64,000 nt of DNA from Nymphalis io (lineage: Eukaryota > Arthropoda > Insecta > Lepidoptera > Nymphalidae), in contig NC_065897.1 of the NCBI RefSeq assembly GCF_905147045.1, positions 4,851,001 to 4,915,000 of the forward strand, read 5' to 3'. The notes under the pieces are model-generated. The model did no database searches and was not told the origin of the DNA. It was given only the letters and a program-made list of their open reading frames with translations. Positions 49,343 to 59,823 of this stretch are shown in pieces; the stretch's first letter is position 1, and each line of letters begins with the position of its first letter. Both the position numbers and the translations under genes were made by a program.

Positions 49343-51797
49343 CATACAAATTTTAGTTTATTCTATAAATACATATAACTGTAGAAAGAATTTTAGTTTA
49401 AAAGCATTTAGCTACAATTAATTCCAAAAGTTTATATTTCAGAAAATTAGTTAAGTGTTCAATTTTTTTGTTACGTCAGGAAAAATTGAAGTAGAGGGGA
49501 ACTAATTAAGGTTTTTATAGTTAGAATTGGAGATCAATCTAGAAACTCGACCTCCTTCAAAGCAATTAGCGGGGGCAAACACTAGGTGCCCACTCTATCT
49601 GTTTGACAACTCGATGAGTACCCTCAGACTGTAAAAATCTTGAATTATACAAGTCTCTTACTTTCAGAAAAAGAAATCATTTTCCGAAGACTAATTTGTT
49701 AAGAAATATTTAAGTAGGAAATTGCTACTTGACTTTTTTAATCACTATTATAAAGTTATTAATGCAAAAGTGTGTCAATGTTTGTCTATTAATAACTGTT
49801 TCGTACTAAATTTGGTGTCTTAGATTTTCTAGAAAAACACCGGGTTTTTTTTTATCCCCAAAAAATCCATTGTTTCTGTAGTAGGTTTAAAATCATAATA
49901 AGCTTAATAAGAGAAAAATATGCATACCGATAAACATAAAACTTATACAAGAATGCACTACGTGTTTCGGAGAAGTGTTTGGTATAATATAATGCTTTTG
50001 TATAAGGAGCTGCGCTTTGCAATTTCGGCCGCTTTAAATTTAGATTATAAACTTGACAAGCTTGAATTTCATGTTCTTCTCATGAATATATCACAAAAAT
50101 TGTGTATAAAAAACATACCCTAGCTAAAATTATATCTTCATAGAGAAAATGCGTACAAAATGTTTTCTGGTAAACTTATTTACATACAACTTACGTTTAA
50201 ATAAGACATTACTCTCACGAATGCTGGGACAATCCAAATATGTAGCAAAATGTGTTGACCTTCCAACGGACCTTTAATTCACTCACGAAACTTGTTTGTA
50301 GGTTCTTATTTCTTTTCCCTTAGTTCAAAACAACATTTAAGGTTAACTTATTTAAACTGCTTTAATGTATGTCTTTGAAATCTTCTAAGAGACGACAGAC
50401 GAGCTTGTACAAAGCTCTACCACCAGCTAAATCTTATATAAATATTAAGAGTTATTATTATTAATGTGCATTAAAATAATATAATTATTGACATTCTGAA
50501 CATATGATATTCAAACTGAAAAACATTACCAATAAAACTTACCAAAGATGTCTTTTTTCCTATGTAGCCTAATTAGCAACTATTTCGACGAGTCCTCTTT
50601 GATTTTCTCAAATGATTCTTTTTGAGAAAATATTTCTCTCTTCTACACTATTTGTGTTAACGAATCATCAAATGCGTTATATATGTCGTAATAATTTTTT
50701 GCTCTAAAATCAAAATGATAGTATGTAATAGAACCGGTCTTAGGTAATATTTAATTTTTCATTCAAAAACCGATTGTTAGAGAAAAAGCCAAGAAATTTA
50801 AAAACATAAAGAAATTAATAAAATTTCAATTCAATAAATCTTTTAATTTTCTAGTAAAAGTTTCATATCACTTACGCAGATATTTTACCCATCCAATCAA
50901 AGCGGATAAGTAAATTAGGGATACATTTGAGACTGAAGATACATTGAGAATGAAAGAAGTGAAATGAAAAAGAAATCCAGTGAAAAATAAGGATTGTGAA
51001 GATCACTCGAAACATAAAAACCGTGGCAGGAAATCCGTCATTAGGGCATAAAGAGAAAGCAATTCGATGTTACGGTTTTTACATATCCCTGTATGAAATC
51101 CAGTGGTTCCGCAGCCTCATTCCCATACAAGAGGCGAATGCATTACCCTTTGTAACATTTGAAAGCTTCAGACCCTTGTTTACAGGCGCTCTTGTTGACA
51201 GAAATTTGTAAAACCGTTTGAAGTTTTTGACTCTTTCTCCGTATTTAGATTTTATGATTTGATCATGTGGAAGGAAGTTATGATTATAATTAATTATTAT
51301 CCATGCAATGACTATTACTATTAAGGATTCTAAAATATCTGTAAGCTTTTATGTGTATTTTGATTTATTTATTAATGTGAAACATTTATTGGTGCGCGCT
51401 TTTGATATAATAACGAATGGCATGACGTGTATACTATAATATATTCTAATGGGAATAGGAATGAATTGAAATAAACAACCTTGAAACTTGAAATGAGACA
51501 AATATCATGTCATTTCAAGGTGTCGTGTCAATTTAAATTAGTGAGGAGTAAATTACTGAATGACCCACTCATTAAATGAATTTTAATGAATGAATGATAA
51601 AGTAAGGAACGATATATTTCATAGTTCATAAACGTAGTTTTATATTATTTTTAATAGATATATGTTAAATGAGTCCGAGTTAAGTCATTTATTTAACTTG
51701 GGCCCATATAAGTTCGAAATATCAGAATATCTTGTATTATTTTCAAATCTTGTATTATATAATATAAGTTTATTTTGTGTTTTTGATAACTATTAAA
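49307..51797. other. AT-rich spacer, no gene
   Basis: Contains a SINE head scrap at about 50395-50430 (minus; GAGCTTGTACAAAGCTCTAC). A 71-codon ORF at 50996-51211 in slightly GC-richer DNA has no recognisable domain. Confidence 0.45.
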
Positions 51798-51798
51798 A

Positions 51799-51839
<41 letters not shown>

Positions 51840-51906
51840 TATATATATATATATATATTTTTATATATATATATATATATTAATATATATATATATATAT
51901 ATATAT
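51798..51906. repeat. (TA)n microsatellite, about 110 bp, self-complementary
   Basis: A long alternating TA tract interrupted by TTAATA and TTTTTATA words. It can fold into cruciforms and is probably length-variable. Confidence 0.97.
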
Positions 51907-52690
51907 TTAATTACATTAATTCATTCGTTCTCCACGCGCACGACCTTGTTCGAGATCTTAATAAACATTGACAGTTTATCGAAAATGGCGTCTTGACTGT
52001 CAGCAAAACTGTTTCCGGAAATTTGGAAGTGACATTAAAGTTAAATTAAGTAGTTAATTGATGTATTAGAAATGAAGTTATATTAATCAAGAACTATTTG
52101 TGGTACATTACCAGCAAATCATTTGAAATATTTAAATTTACGTTTTGTTTTTAGTTACTCCTATTGTGATTGGAATAGACTATAGATAATTCGTTGCTAA
52201 TAAATAACTACAATAATAATATGTTTATTTTACTCCATATTAATTTATTGGTTTTATTTAATTATAAATTCTTTCAATAATCATAAATTCGAAGTTTTAT
52301 AGTAGTCGGGAATCCCGTGATTACAACATTTTTGTTCAACCTCTCGTTTAACCGAGGTATAAGCGCCAAAACTCGTCAAGAGGAGCCTTTCCCAAGTGTT
52401 TTTTTTCTTTTTTAATATAAATTGTATTGAATAAATGTACGGAATGCTAAAATATATACATAAGAAAATAAAATAATTCCTTAACAGATTGCTGGAAGGA
52501 AACTGATATAATTGTATAGACAAAATTATGTAAGCCCATAAGAATATTCTTTTGGGCTTTACTATGAATTGCATGATGCGGATAATTGTGTACTTAAATA
52601 GTATTATATGATTTGCTATTATTGAGCATTGATATACAGAATCACATACACAGCACAGATTATGCAGAAGAATAATTGCAGACATAAGTA
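51907..52690. other. AT-rich spacer with an unconvincing 134-codon minus ORF
   Basis: The minus-strand ORF at 52281-52685 is the longest non-transposon ORF after the Gr exon. It has hydrophobic patches but no family signature and no splice partners. I treat it as probable chance. Confidence 0.4.
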
Positions 52691-52850
52691 GAAGGTGTCA
52701 TAAAACAAAAAGATGATTCTAAGTTATTATTACTATTTTAAGTATAGACAAATTTGGATTACTATTTTAAGTAATAAATTAGATTAAAATAATCTTTACT
52801 TAAAATAGTAATAATTACCTAAAATAATCTCTTTGTTTTATGAGACTTTC
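52691..52850. mobile_element. Palindromic MITE-like foldback element
   Basis: The left arm (TCATAAAACAAAAAGATGAT from 52698) and the reverse complement of the right arm (TCATAAAACAAAGAGATTAT from 52843) match over about 50 bp with few mismatches. Inside, TTACTATTTTAAGTA occurs twice directly and once inverted. No ORF. The length and arms suit a non-autonomous DNA transposon, superfamily unknown. Confidence 0.65.
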
Positions 52851-53438
52851 TTCCACTATCCTACTGACAATTATTGTCAGTTTTATGGTTTTCAGTTGAT
52901 TGAGTTGTTACTTATCCGTGTAATTTTTGATTAGCCCTTAAATTTTAAGTACCATGAGACACTTTGTGTATGTAGTGATTTAAAATTTTCATTAATATAA
53001 CAAATAAAAAATATTAAATGTATGTGCATTTAAACACTCTCATCCACTTGTCTTTAATTATAAAAAACCTTTTCTTATATAAAGCACATAACAGCGTCAT
53101 CTATTATGATAGAATAAAACTTAATGAAATTAAACCAGCAATTAAGCTTTAAAGCCCTCTGGAGCAAACAAGAGAGACAACCATTCATTTTTCTAAGTAG
53201 TTTTATTGAAACTCAATAGATGGCGCTTAGAAATTAATCATATACATTTTACACTCCTACATATAATATATGAAATGATGATGGTACAAAAAAGATATGA
53301 TTTTTTTTTATTAAGATATAATATAATTTGAAGAAAAAAGTTTCTTGGCAAAATTGTGCGTAAATGGTAAAAATTAATAAGTGTTTCTCATTGATTTTTA
53401 CAATTATATTCAAGGATCTGCCTTATGACGTGTTGTCA

Positions 53439-54259
53439 TCTATACTAATATTATAAAGAGGTAAAGTTTGTGAGATTGTAGGGGGTAATCTCTGGATCTA
53501 CCAAACCGAATTTGACAATTCTTTTACCAATAGAAAGCCACATCATTTGTGAGTGTCATAGGCTATATATTAACCCGAAAATGAAAAGACTTTTTCGTGT
53601 GTTGGGATTTGCAAAGTTAGTCGGAGAAAAAACGGTCGAATGAAAACGTTTCTTACGAACGCTGCCTTAACGATGAGAGATATATGATTGAGTTCTAGAG
53701 AAAAGTTGTAGAGCTTGATAATGCCCAAAAAAAAGTCAGCGTCAGCATATGTCTAACTTTTATATTTAGTTTACAAAAAGTAGTTTTGTATATTAAAAAA
53801 AAATATTTAAATCGTTAGGTCATGTTTATTGGTCATAAAATCAACAAATATGAATTCTTATCAAAATAAGTAAACTTATCGCTTCAAATGTTTACAAAAT
53901 GTTATACAAAAGAAAAAGTAAAGTATTTTACATTTTTACTACATATAATTTGGATCAATGGTTAAAGAGATAACACGACATAGGTATGTAAAAGCCACCG
54001 TGTTGTAATCCATTGAGTGATATTTCTAATAGACGGTTTTTTTCATATACAACACGTCAATTGATTTAGAAATAAATTGCTTTATTACCAAAGAAATTAT
54101 ATTTACACAAAATTCGTTTTTTTACAGTTTGTTTTTTGGTTCCATAGTTTAAGAGATAGTTTAAATTATCAAATACGCGAGACAATTTTATTAATGTTCG
54201 GCTAATCGATCACAAGTAAAAATGTTTATCGCCCAACGAAGTTGGCACGGGTCAGCTAA
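53439..54259 (+). mobile_element. Non-autonomous Helitron, about 820 bp
   Basis: It starts with the canonical TC (TCTATACTAATATTATAAAG) and ends with CTAA. About ten bases upstream of the end is a short hairpin, CCAAC-GAA-GTTGG. The bases just outside are A on the left and T on the right, as expected for Helitron insertion between A and T. No target-site duplication and no Rep/helicase ORF are present, so it must have moved with outside enzymes. It lies at the edge of the duplicated Gr 3' flank. Confidence 0.82.
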
Positions 54260-55079
54260 TTGTAAATAAATAGAAGAAAATACTTAGTTCCAAAAGATAA
54301 AATTTATTTTATAAGAAAGCAAAACCTTAATCTAAAGCCAGACGTAACCACGTGTTATTATAGCAGGATATTAAAAGGACAACTATGTAATAGATTTTCA
54401 AAATATTGTTTATTGAAAAATACAAAGACAACTGTAATCTGACAATATGTGGTCCTTATATGAATAAAAAAACTTTATTTACAAATTCAAAACGTGATCA
54501 ATTGGTAACACAACATGATGACAAACGTGGTCTCCAATTTTCTTATAATAAAACAATTATCACTATTAATAATGCTCACGTAGAATATTCATATATAAAT
54601 TACGTCTCCACCCCATGTCCCCAATTACGTCAAAAGGATTTCTGTGTTAATCTAAAATAACGTACTTATCGATTTAATCATTTTAAAGTATTGATGCATC
54701 ATACTTGGAAATATTCGTAAAAGACTATCACCACTTTCCAGTGATAACATTTTATGATTATTCAAAAACATTACATAGTTACTAATATTTTATGGACACA
54801 AATTATGGAGGCAAAAAATACAGTTATTAAAAGTAGCTATCGCTTCTCTCTATAATACTATGTGCAGGCTACTTATTATTAGCTATTATATAGAACGTAC
54901 TCATTATAATTATGGTCAATGCATAAATGGATTCGATTTTTGAATTTCAAATGGTATAGTAGTTATTAAAATAAATTATATAATACCCTCATACAATAAA
55001 CAGGATATGTTAGACGAATACAATTTATGTTAAATTCTTAAGATATTTATAAAATTGTGTCTTTAGATACAATTGTACT
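54260..55079. repeat. 3' flank of Gr copy A, duplicated at 60714-62820
   Basis: Collinear with the flank of copy B when the mariner and small insertions are ignored. Shared phrases include GTAATAGATTTTCAAAA, AAAAGGATTTCTGTGTTAA and AGGATATGTTAGACGA. It has an 84-codon chance ORF but no gene. Confidence 0.8.
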
Positions 55080-55374
55080 GGTGGTAGGGCTTTGTGCAAG
55101 CTCGTCTGGGTAGGTACCACCCACTCATCAGATATTCTACCGCAAAACAGCAATACTTGATATTGTTGTGTTCCGGTTTGAAGGGTGAGTGAGCCAGTGT
55201 AATTACAGGCACAAGGGACATAAAATCTTAGTTCCCAAGGTTGGTGGCGCATTGGATATGTAAGCGATGGTTGACATTTCTTACAATGCCAATGTCTAAG
55301 AGCGTTGGTGACCACTTACCATCAGGTGGCCCATATGCTCGTCCGCCTTCCTTTACTATAAAAAAAAAAAAAAA
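55080..55374 (+). mobile_element. LINE-tailed SINE, young complete copy (reference)
   Basis: Head 55080-55121 folds: GGTGGTA pairs with TACCACC around an inner GGGCTT/AAGCTC stem. The body includes GTGAGTGAGCCAGTGTAATT. The tail is ACCACTTACCATCAGGTGGC followed by GTCCGCC and a poly(A) of 14-15. It has no tRNA, 7SL or 5S features I can see. It is absent from the matching flank of copy B (near 62775), so it inserted after the duplication or was lost from copy B. The family resembles what has been called Metulj in butterflies; the name is unchecked. Confidence 0.92.
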
Positions 55375-55429
55375 GAATTATTCACAGCAAAGTCGGTGAC
55401 AGTGTTGTATTAAATATAAATAACTGGCT

Positions 55430-55490
55430 GAAACCGCGGCTTCGTTCGCGTGGAATGCAAGCCAGATATACGAATACTAAAATACCTCAT
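55430..55490 (-). repeat. Helitron end relic shared by both Gr copies
   Basis: ACCGCGGCTTCGTTCGCGTG resembles the reverse-complemented 3' end of short Helitrons. The same relic is at about 62825-62885, so it predates the duplication. Confidence 0.5.
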
Positions 55491-55579
55491 ACAAAATTAT
55501 AATGTAAACTGCACTCAAGTGATGCGCCATTTTTTTAAATAAATAGAAATATACATTTAAGTGTATTGAGTAACACATA

Positions 55580-55746
55580 CTAATCTTTTAATAAAGCAAA
55601 TTGTATTAGCACAATGACGTAATAAATTATGGAACTTAGTAAAAGTAAGGGAAATTTTGCATCTATTACGAAAATACGACCAGCTTCTAGTTTACCAAAC
55701 GTCACGTCGCTTAAACGCAAAATATTCTTGCAAGTTTTTTTTATAC
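55580..55746 (-). CDS. Gr copy A exon 4 (TM7 and C-terminus)
   Basis: Acceptor TTATTTCAG|GT; TAG stop at 55580-55582. Encodes 54 residues, including TCKNILRLSDVTFGKLEAG, IFVIDAKFPLLLLSS and the YYVIVLIQF signature. This exon is the most diagnostic part of the Gr family. Confidence 0.92.
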
Positions 55747-58700
55747 CTGAAATAATAAATTTGTAATAATATAATATGTAATAATTACTTACCATATTTA
55801 TATAAAAAAAATGTGCGGTCAGATACGACGGAAACGATATTATTGAATTTTATAAAACTTCAAAAAAACATAATACATTTATCGATGACTTCCATTTCTC
55901 TTATTTTGTGCACAGTGGTGAAGGATAACACAGTGAGGAAACCTAAATGTTCCGCATGAAAATCTGCCATATGTGAATCCACCAACCCCCATTGGAGCAG
56001 CGTGGTGATAAACCTACTCCAAAAGTAGTGGAGGCCTTAACCCAGCAGTTGGATATATACAAGCTGTTAGCCTTATCATACATGAACATTTTAATCACTA
56101 TGATGTATGTAGCTTCAATAACTTGGAACACGGAACCATTTAAAGAAATGTAAGTGATTCGACGACGTTTGTGCAGTCAGATTGTTACAGTAGAAAAAAA
56201 ATATATACGTTAAATGGAAGTAGATGACAACTCGAAATATCGTGCAAAATTTTATATAAAAAAAGAACATTTTTACTTAATGAATATAAACAAAAAATCT
56301 TACCATCTGATTTATTTTCATTCAACAATTCAATACAAGTGAGACGGACTTTATAAACAGTTAAATAAAATACTTGACATGAAATACTTATAAGAAATAC
56401 TATCAAAATATCTTTAACTATGGTGATAAGTATTAATACTCTGTCAATCTCCCAGCTCTTTAGTGGCTGAAAACAAGTTAAATGCATTAACACAACAGTT
56501 TGCTACTAAAAAACTCTTAGAGTTCTTTTTAAGTTCCAATTCTGGTATGATATTAAACTTGATGCTTACGTATCGATCTTCATATTGACTTTCCATTTGT
56601 AGATAAAGTTCTACATATAACATTGTATGAAAAAATGTCTTCAAGCTGTGATCTACGGTCTAAGAAAATAAAATATGAAATTATAAACAAATGCAGGAAT
56701 AACGTACTAGTTTATTCAGAGATCATTTTTATAAAATAGAAATGGGATACCCATATGAAATTAAATTATTTATGGACTTTGTAAGAAAATAATATAAAAC
56801 TCCTCCAATTCTAACAAAAGCCAGTATAATTTATGTATAAAGAAGAAGAAAAACCGTTGTTATACAAGGAAATTGTTTAGTCATTTTGACTTTACTTAAA
56901 AATATTTATATTTGTAGCCAAATCCCTGGACGGAAAACTATAGTAATTGATTGATGCAATACTACCAATGTTACAAAGCTAAATACAAAGACTAGAATCT
57001 AGTGTAGATTTGCAAAAATATTGATGTTTATTCATATGTATTCAACGGATTAATTAAAACATAATTCACGCTCGACGTGTACAAATATTCACTATAATTC
57101 ATTTATATTATATACATTATTATTATTATTATTATATACAGGTTGTATTAAAATAAAACTCAGACAAACTTAAAAATGTTTCTGACACAGCTTTTTTCTT
57201 ATTGCAAATGCTTAACATCAAAATTGATGGGCATTAAAAGTAAAGAAAAGCATTGTATAGAGTAATAAATAAATAAAAACATATAGATTCGTCACTAAAT
57301 TCAATTTGTTTTCTTAATATTTTTATTGCATCGAGTATATATAGTATACACGCCACACTCACACAAGGGAGTATAGAGTGGCAGCGAAGGTTCTTGAAAG
57401 CGCAACGAGACATCATGCCTGTTACCGTCAAGCAACGCCCGAGTCGCCCTAATTCTCGAGCCGAGCTAAAAGATATCTATTAAAATTCATAATTTCAAAA
57501 TAAATTGTTTAGTCGTAATATAAAAAAATTTACATAATCACTTTAAAAAGAGTATGCACAAGAATATTTTTTCAGTAAAATTATCATGTTTTTAAAAATA
57601 TTATTTTTGTTTTATCTGTTTGCTTAGAAAAAGAGTCATTTTTAGCGGAAGACATTATTACATTACTTATCAAACATGCATATTTGGATCAGCGTCGAAT
57701 ATCAAACTCTTATCGATGTTCTCTTATCGAATTTTATTATAATATATTATGTATCGGTCCTACCGTTTAAAAGACCGCAATACTAAACCTAAGCTACTTA
57801 TATTTGGTATCTCTAACGCTTTAAAAGTTCAAAACAATGAACATTAGAAATAAACATAAGAATCATAATGTATCGTTACCCTCGAATATCGGACAGAATT
57901 AACGTTATCTATCCGTAAGCCATATACCCCAGGGACCGTTCTATATGTACATAATATATAAATAGTGAAAAACTTTGACATACTTAGTTTTACTTACTTT
58001 AGTGTACACCACACAGAAAAAAAAACAAAAGGAAAGGTAAAATAGAGATGGGACGAAGAATCAGAAAAGGAAACAGGATTAGCTTTCTTCGGAAGAGCTA
58101 TAATATTAGCACTCTTCTAGGCTTCAGGAAATATACAGCATGAGACAAATCCAATTAGAATATATGTGATCACGGGAGTGATGATAACAATAATATAAAT
58201 GATCATAGTACGACTCACATTATCGCTACCGATGTTATTGGATGGGACGGATGGTACGTTCTTGTTAATTTCACATACGGTAAAACTACGTAAGACGAAC
58301 GGAGGATAAAGCGAATCCGGATGTAGAGTACGCGATTTAGCTGAACTATCAAATGAGTTCGAAGTAGTAAAAAAATAATGATTTAAGAGTTGTGTAATAT
58401 TGATACATTAGGAGCAGATGAATTCTGAGAAGTTTATCAACTCCAACAGTCTCAAGAAATTTTCAAACTCTGTGAGAGTCGTCATTCTCGACTGAAGTAT
58501 GAATATGGCGCCGTTGTGCATCTCTACTTTCACTTTTTTCACTAACTTTGGGTCTTTGGTTTTTGAGATAGTTTTTGTGTTTGCTTATATCCATTTTTTA
58601 TTAGCTTTTAATCTTTTATTGAAAAGAAAAAATATATTAAGACGAGAGAAATACGGTATATAACTTACATAAACCTGGAACATCTTTTTGTAAATATCAT

Positions 58701-59823
58701 ACGTATCCAATATTTTTTTATACATCCGAAATAATCTCTTACACTCTTGTTGCAGCATTTCTTCTTTTAATGGATTACTTTTCGATTGGGTAACAATATC
58801 TATAAAAATCATAATAGCAATGTAAATCAGTAAAAAATTTCACAAACAAATTGTTTAAAATATGGAAGCAGAGGACGGAGATAATATAAGTAGTATTATA
58901 ATATTTTGCTCTTTATTTTAAAATCATTTGCTTCGAACTCTTAAAGGTCACATTAAAAATGCAGTTACGAGACTTAGTAACTGCAATGTAAGCTGTGAGA
59001 ACTGTCCGCAAGATAATATAAACAAAACAGTAAATTCATCAATAAAACGCGATCTATTTCATTTAAAAATAGTAATTAAATAGTCAGTTATTTTACCTGG
59101 TGTAGAAATACTAATTCTCTCGGTTGTCTCTTCGTTAGCTCCAGGTTTTTCTAAACGTGTACTTACGATTCTCAGTTCAGATATCCATAAATTTAATTGG
59201 TTTTGTATTATTTTAATAACGCGACTAGAGTAAACTGTGCTAATATTAAGATACATAGAAATAAAACCAAATGTAATATCTGGGGTGCTTTTATCGGTGA
59301 AAAATAAGTTAAAGATAAACAGACATGTGTTAAACCCAACAATAGATACTATTATTAGATAAGAAATCGCTGTAAAAGATTTATATGTCTTGTATTCATT
59401 ATACTTGAACATTTTAAAAACCCTTTGAATATTGAGTACTAGTTCTATATTATGTTTTCTAAATATAATGTTTAAAATATATATAATTATTAATATTAAA
59501 GAAGTAAATATGAATTCGAAGGTCATCATTAAAATAATACTTATATTACTTAACTCAAATAAATGGTTTGAGACCTCATAATAACACCAAAAACACAAAA
59601 TGCAAGACAGAAAACAACCGAAAAACGACAAAAAATCCATACGAGTACTGTTAAACGTTATGAAACTCTTGTTAATGCTATATCTTGGTAATAAGAAGCA
59701 ATATTCTATTAAATAGAACGGCAAGAACATTGCTCGAACTTCTTCATTCAAAATATTATCATATAATATTTCATTATGACTAAGGTGATTAGTCATTGGT
59801 TCTAAAAAATCCGGGCTTTCCAT
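55580..59823 (-). CDS. Gustatory receptor (Gr) copy A, four-exon model
   Basis: Insect gustatory receptors are seven-pass membrane proteins that detect tastants in chemosensory neurons. Joining 59823-59097, 58799-58669, 56466-56304 and 55746-55580 gives about 395 residues, the usual Gr length. Phases fit at every junction (1, 0, 1), and all introns have GT-AG ends. The start ATG at 59823 (MESPDFLEP) has an A-rich context with G at +4. Membrane segments lie at about 33-50, 63-85, 92-118, 149-172, 182-200, in exon 3 and in exon 4. Exon 4 ends with YYVIVLIQF, a variant of the family's C-terminal TYhhhhhQF signature (Y for T). The sequence is probably of the divergent bitter type. Intron 2 (about 2.2 kb) holds a second exon-2-like piece, so the exon 2-3 join is an inference. 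Confidence 0.8.
55747..56303 (-). other. Gr copy A intron 3 with SINE
   Basis: A GTAAG-CAG intron of 557 bp. A T1 SINE fragment sits at 55908-56075 on the opposite strand. The matching intron of copy B is 670 bp with the SINE at the same place. Confidence 0.85.
55908..56075 (+). mobile_element. tRNA-derived SINE (family T1) in Gr copy A intron
   Basis: GTGAAGGATAACACAGTGAG, ATTGGAGCAGCGTGGTGATA and AACCCAGCAGTTGGATATAT follow the T1 order. The head is missing. Confidence 0.85.
56304..56466 (-). CDS. Gr copy A exon 3 (TM6)
   Basis: Acceptor TTGTTTTCAG|CC and donor GATG|GTAAG. Encodes 54 residues plus one base: PLKSWEIDRV, then the hydrophobic run LILITIVKDILIVFLISISC, then YKVRLTCIELLNENKSD. 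Length and phase are identical to 63791-63953. Confidence 0.88.
56570..56652 (-). pseudogene. Second exon-2-like piece inside Gr copy A
   Basis: The minus strand reads SLKTFFHTMLYVELYLQMES and then QYEDRY before a GTAAGC donor, in the same phase as exon 2. The C-terminal half aligns with exon 2 (pattern K-F/L-F...Y..I/V...Y). A GTAG|AT acceptor gives the same phase and the same split Asp; a CTTAG site at 56661 is out of phase. It is about 16 residues shorter than exon 2. It lies only 103 bp from exon 3, much closer than exon 2. It is either an alternative exon or the remnant of another Gr gene that lost its exon 1. Confidence 0.55.
56653..58668 (-). other. Gr copy A intron 2, upstream part
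   Basis: About 2 kb of AT-rich sequence with an (ATT)n run at 57116-57134. No exon 1-like or exon 3/4-like Gr sequence was found here, which is why I link exon 2 to exon 3 at 56466. A small GC-richer patch at 57340-57475 is unassigned. Confidence 0.5.
58669..58799 (-). CDS. Gr copy A exon 2 (intracellular loop)
   Basis: Acceptor TTTTTATAG|AT, donor TTTAT|GTAAGT. Encodes 43 residues after the split Asp codon, rich in Lys, Gln and Met (KEEMLQQECKRLFRMYKKIL), consistent with the large cytoplasmic loop before TM6. Phase 1 in, phase 0 out. Confidence 0.78.
59097..59823 (-). CDS. Gr copy A exon 1 (N-terminus and TM1-5)
   Basis: It encodes 242 residues plus one base. Visible are YLIEYCFLLPRYSI, the hydrophobic runs DFLSFFGCFLSCILCF, ISIILMMTFEFIFTSLILII, SYLIIVSIVGFNTCLFIFNL and FGFISMYLNISTVY, then a polar loop (NQLNLWISELRIVSTRLEKP) typical of the Gr intracellular side. 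The donor is CCAG|GTAAAA at 59097/59096. The frame is intact. Confidence 0.88.

Noticed and set aside
50996..51211. 71-codon ORF in a slightly GC-richer stretch
   Set aside because: No recognisable family and no neighbouring exon. It could be a decayed element, but I cannot support it.
52281..52685. 134-codon minus-strand ORF
   Set aside because: AT-rich, low-complexity hydrophobic content, no family motif and no splice partners. The length is within reach of chance in 64 kb.
54406..54660. 84-codon ORF in the Gr copy A flank
   Set aside because: The duplicated flank in copy B does not keep the frame, so it is not under coding constraint.
58498..58650. Short plus-strand frame starting MAPLCISTFTFF
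   Set aside because: It lies opposite the Gr intron 2/exon 2 boundary, ends quickly and shows no homology I recognise.
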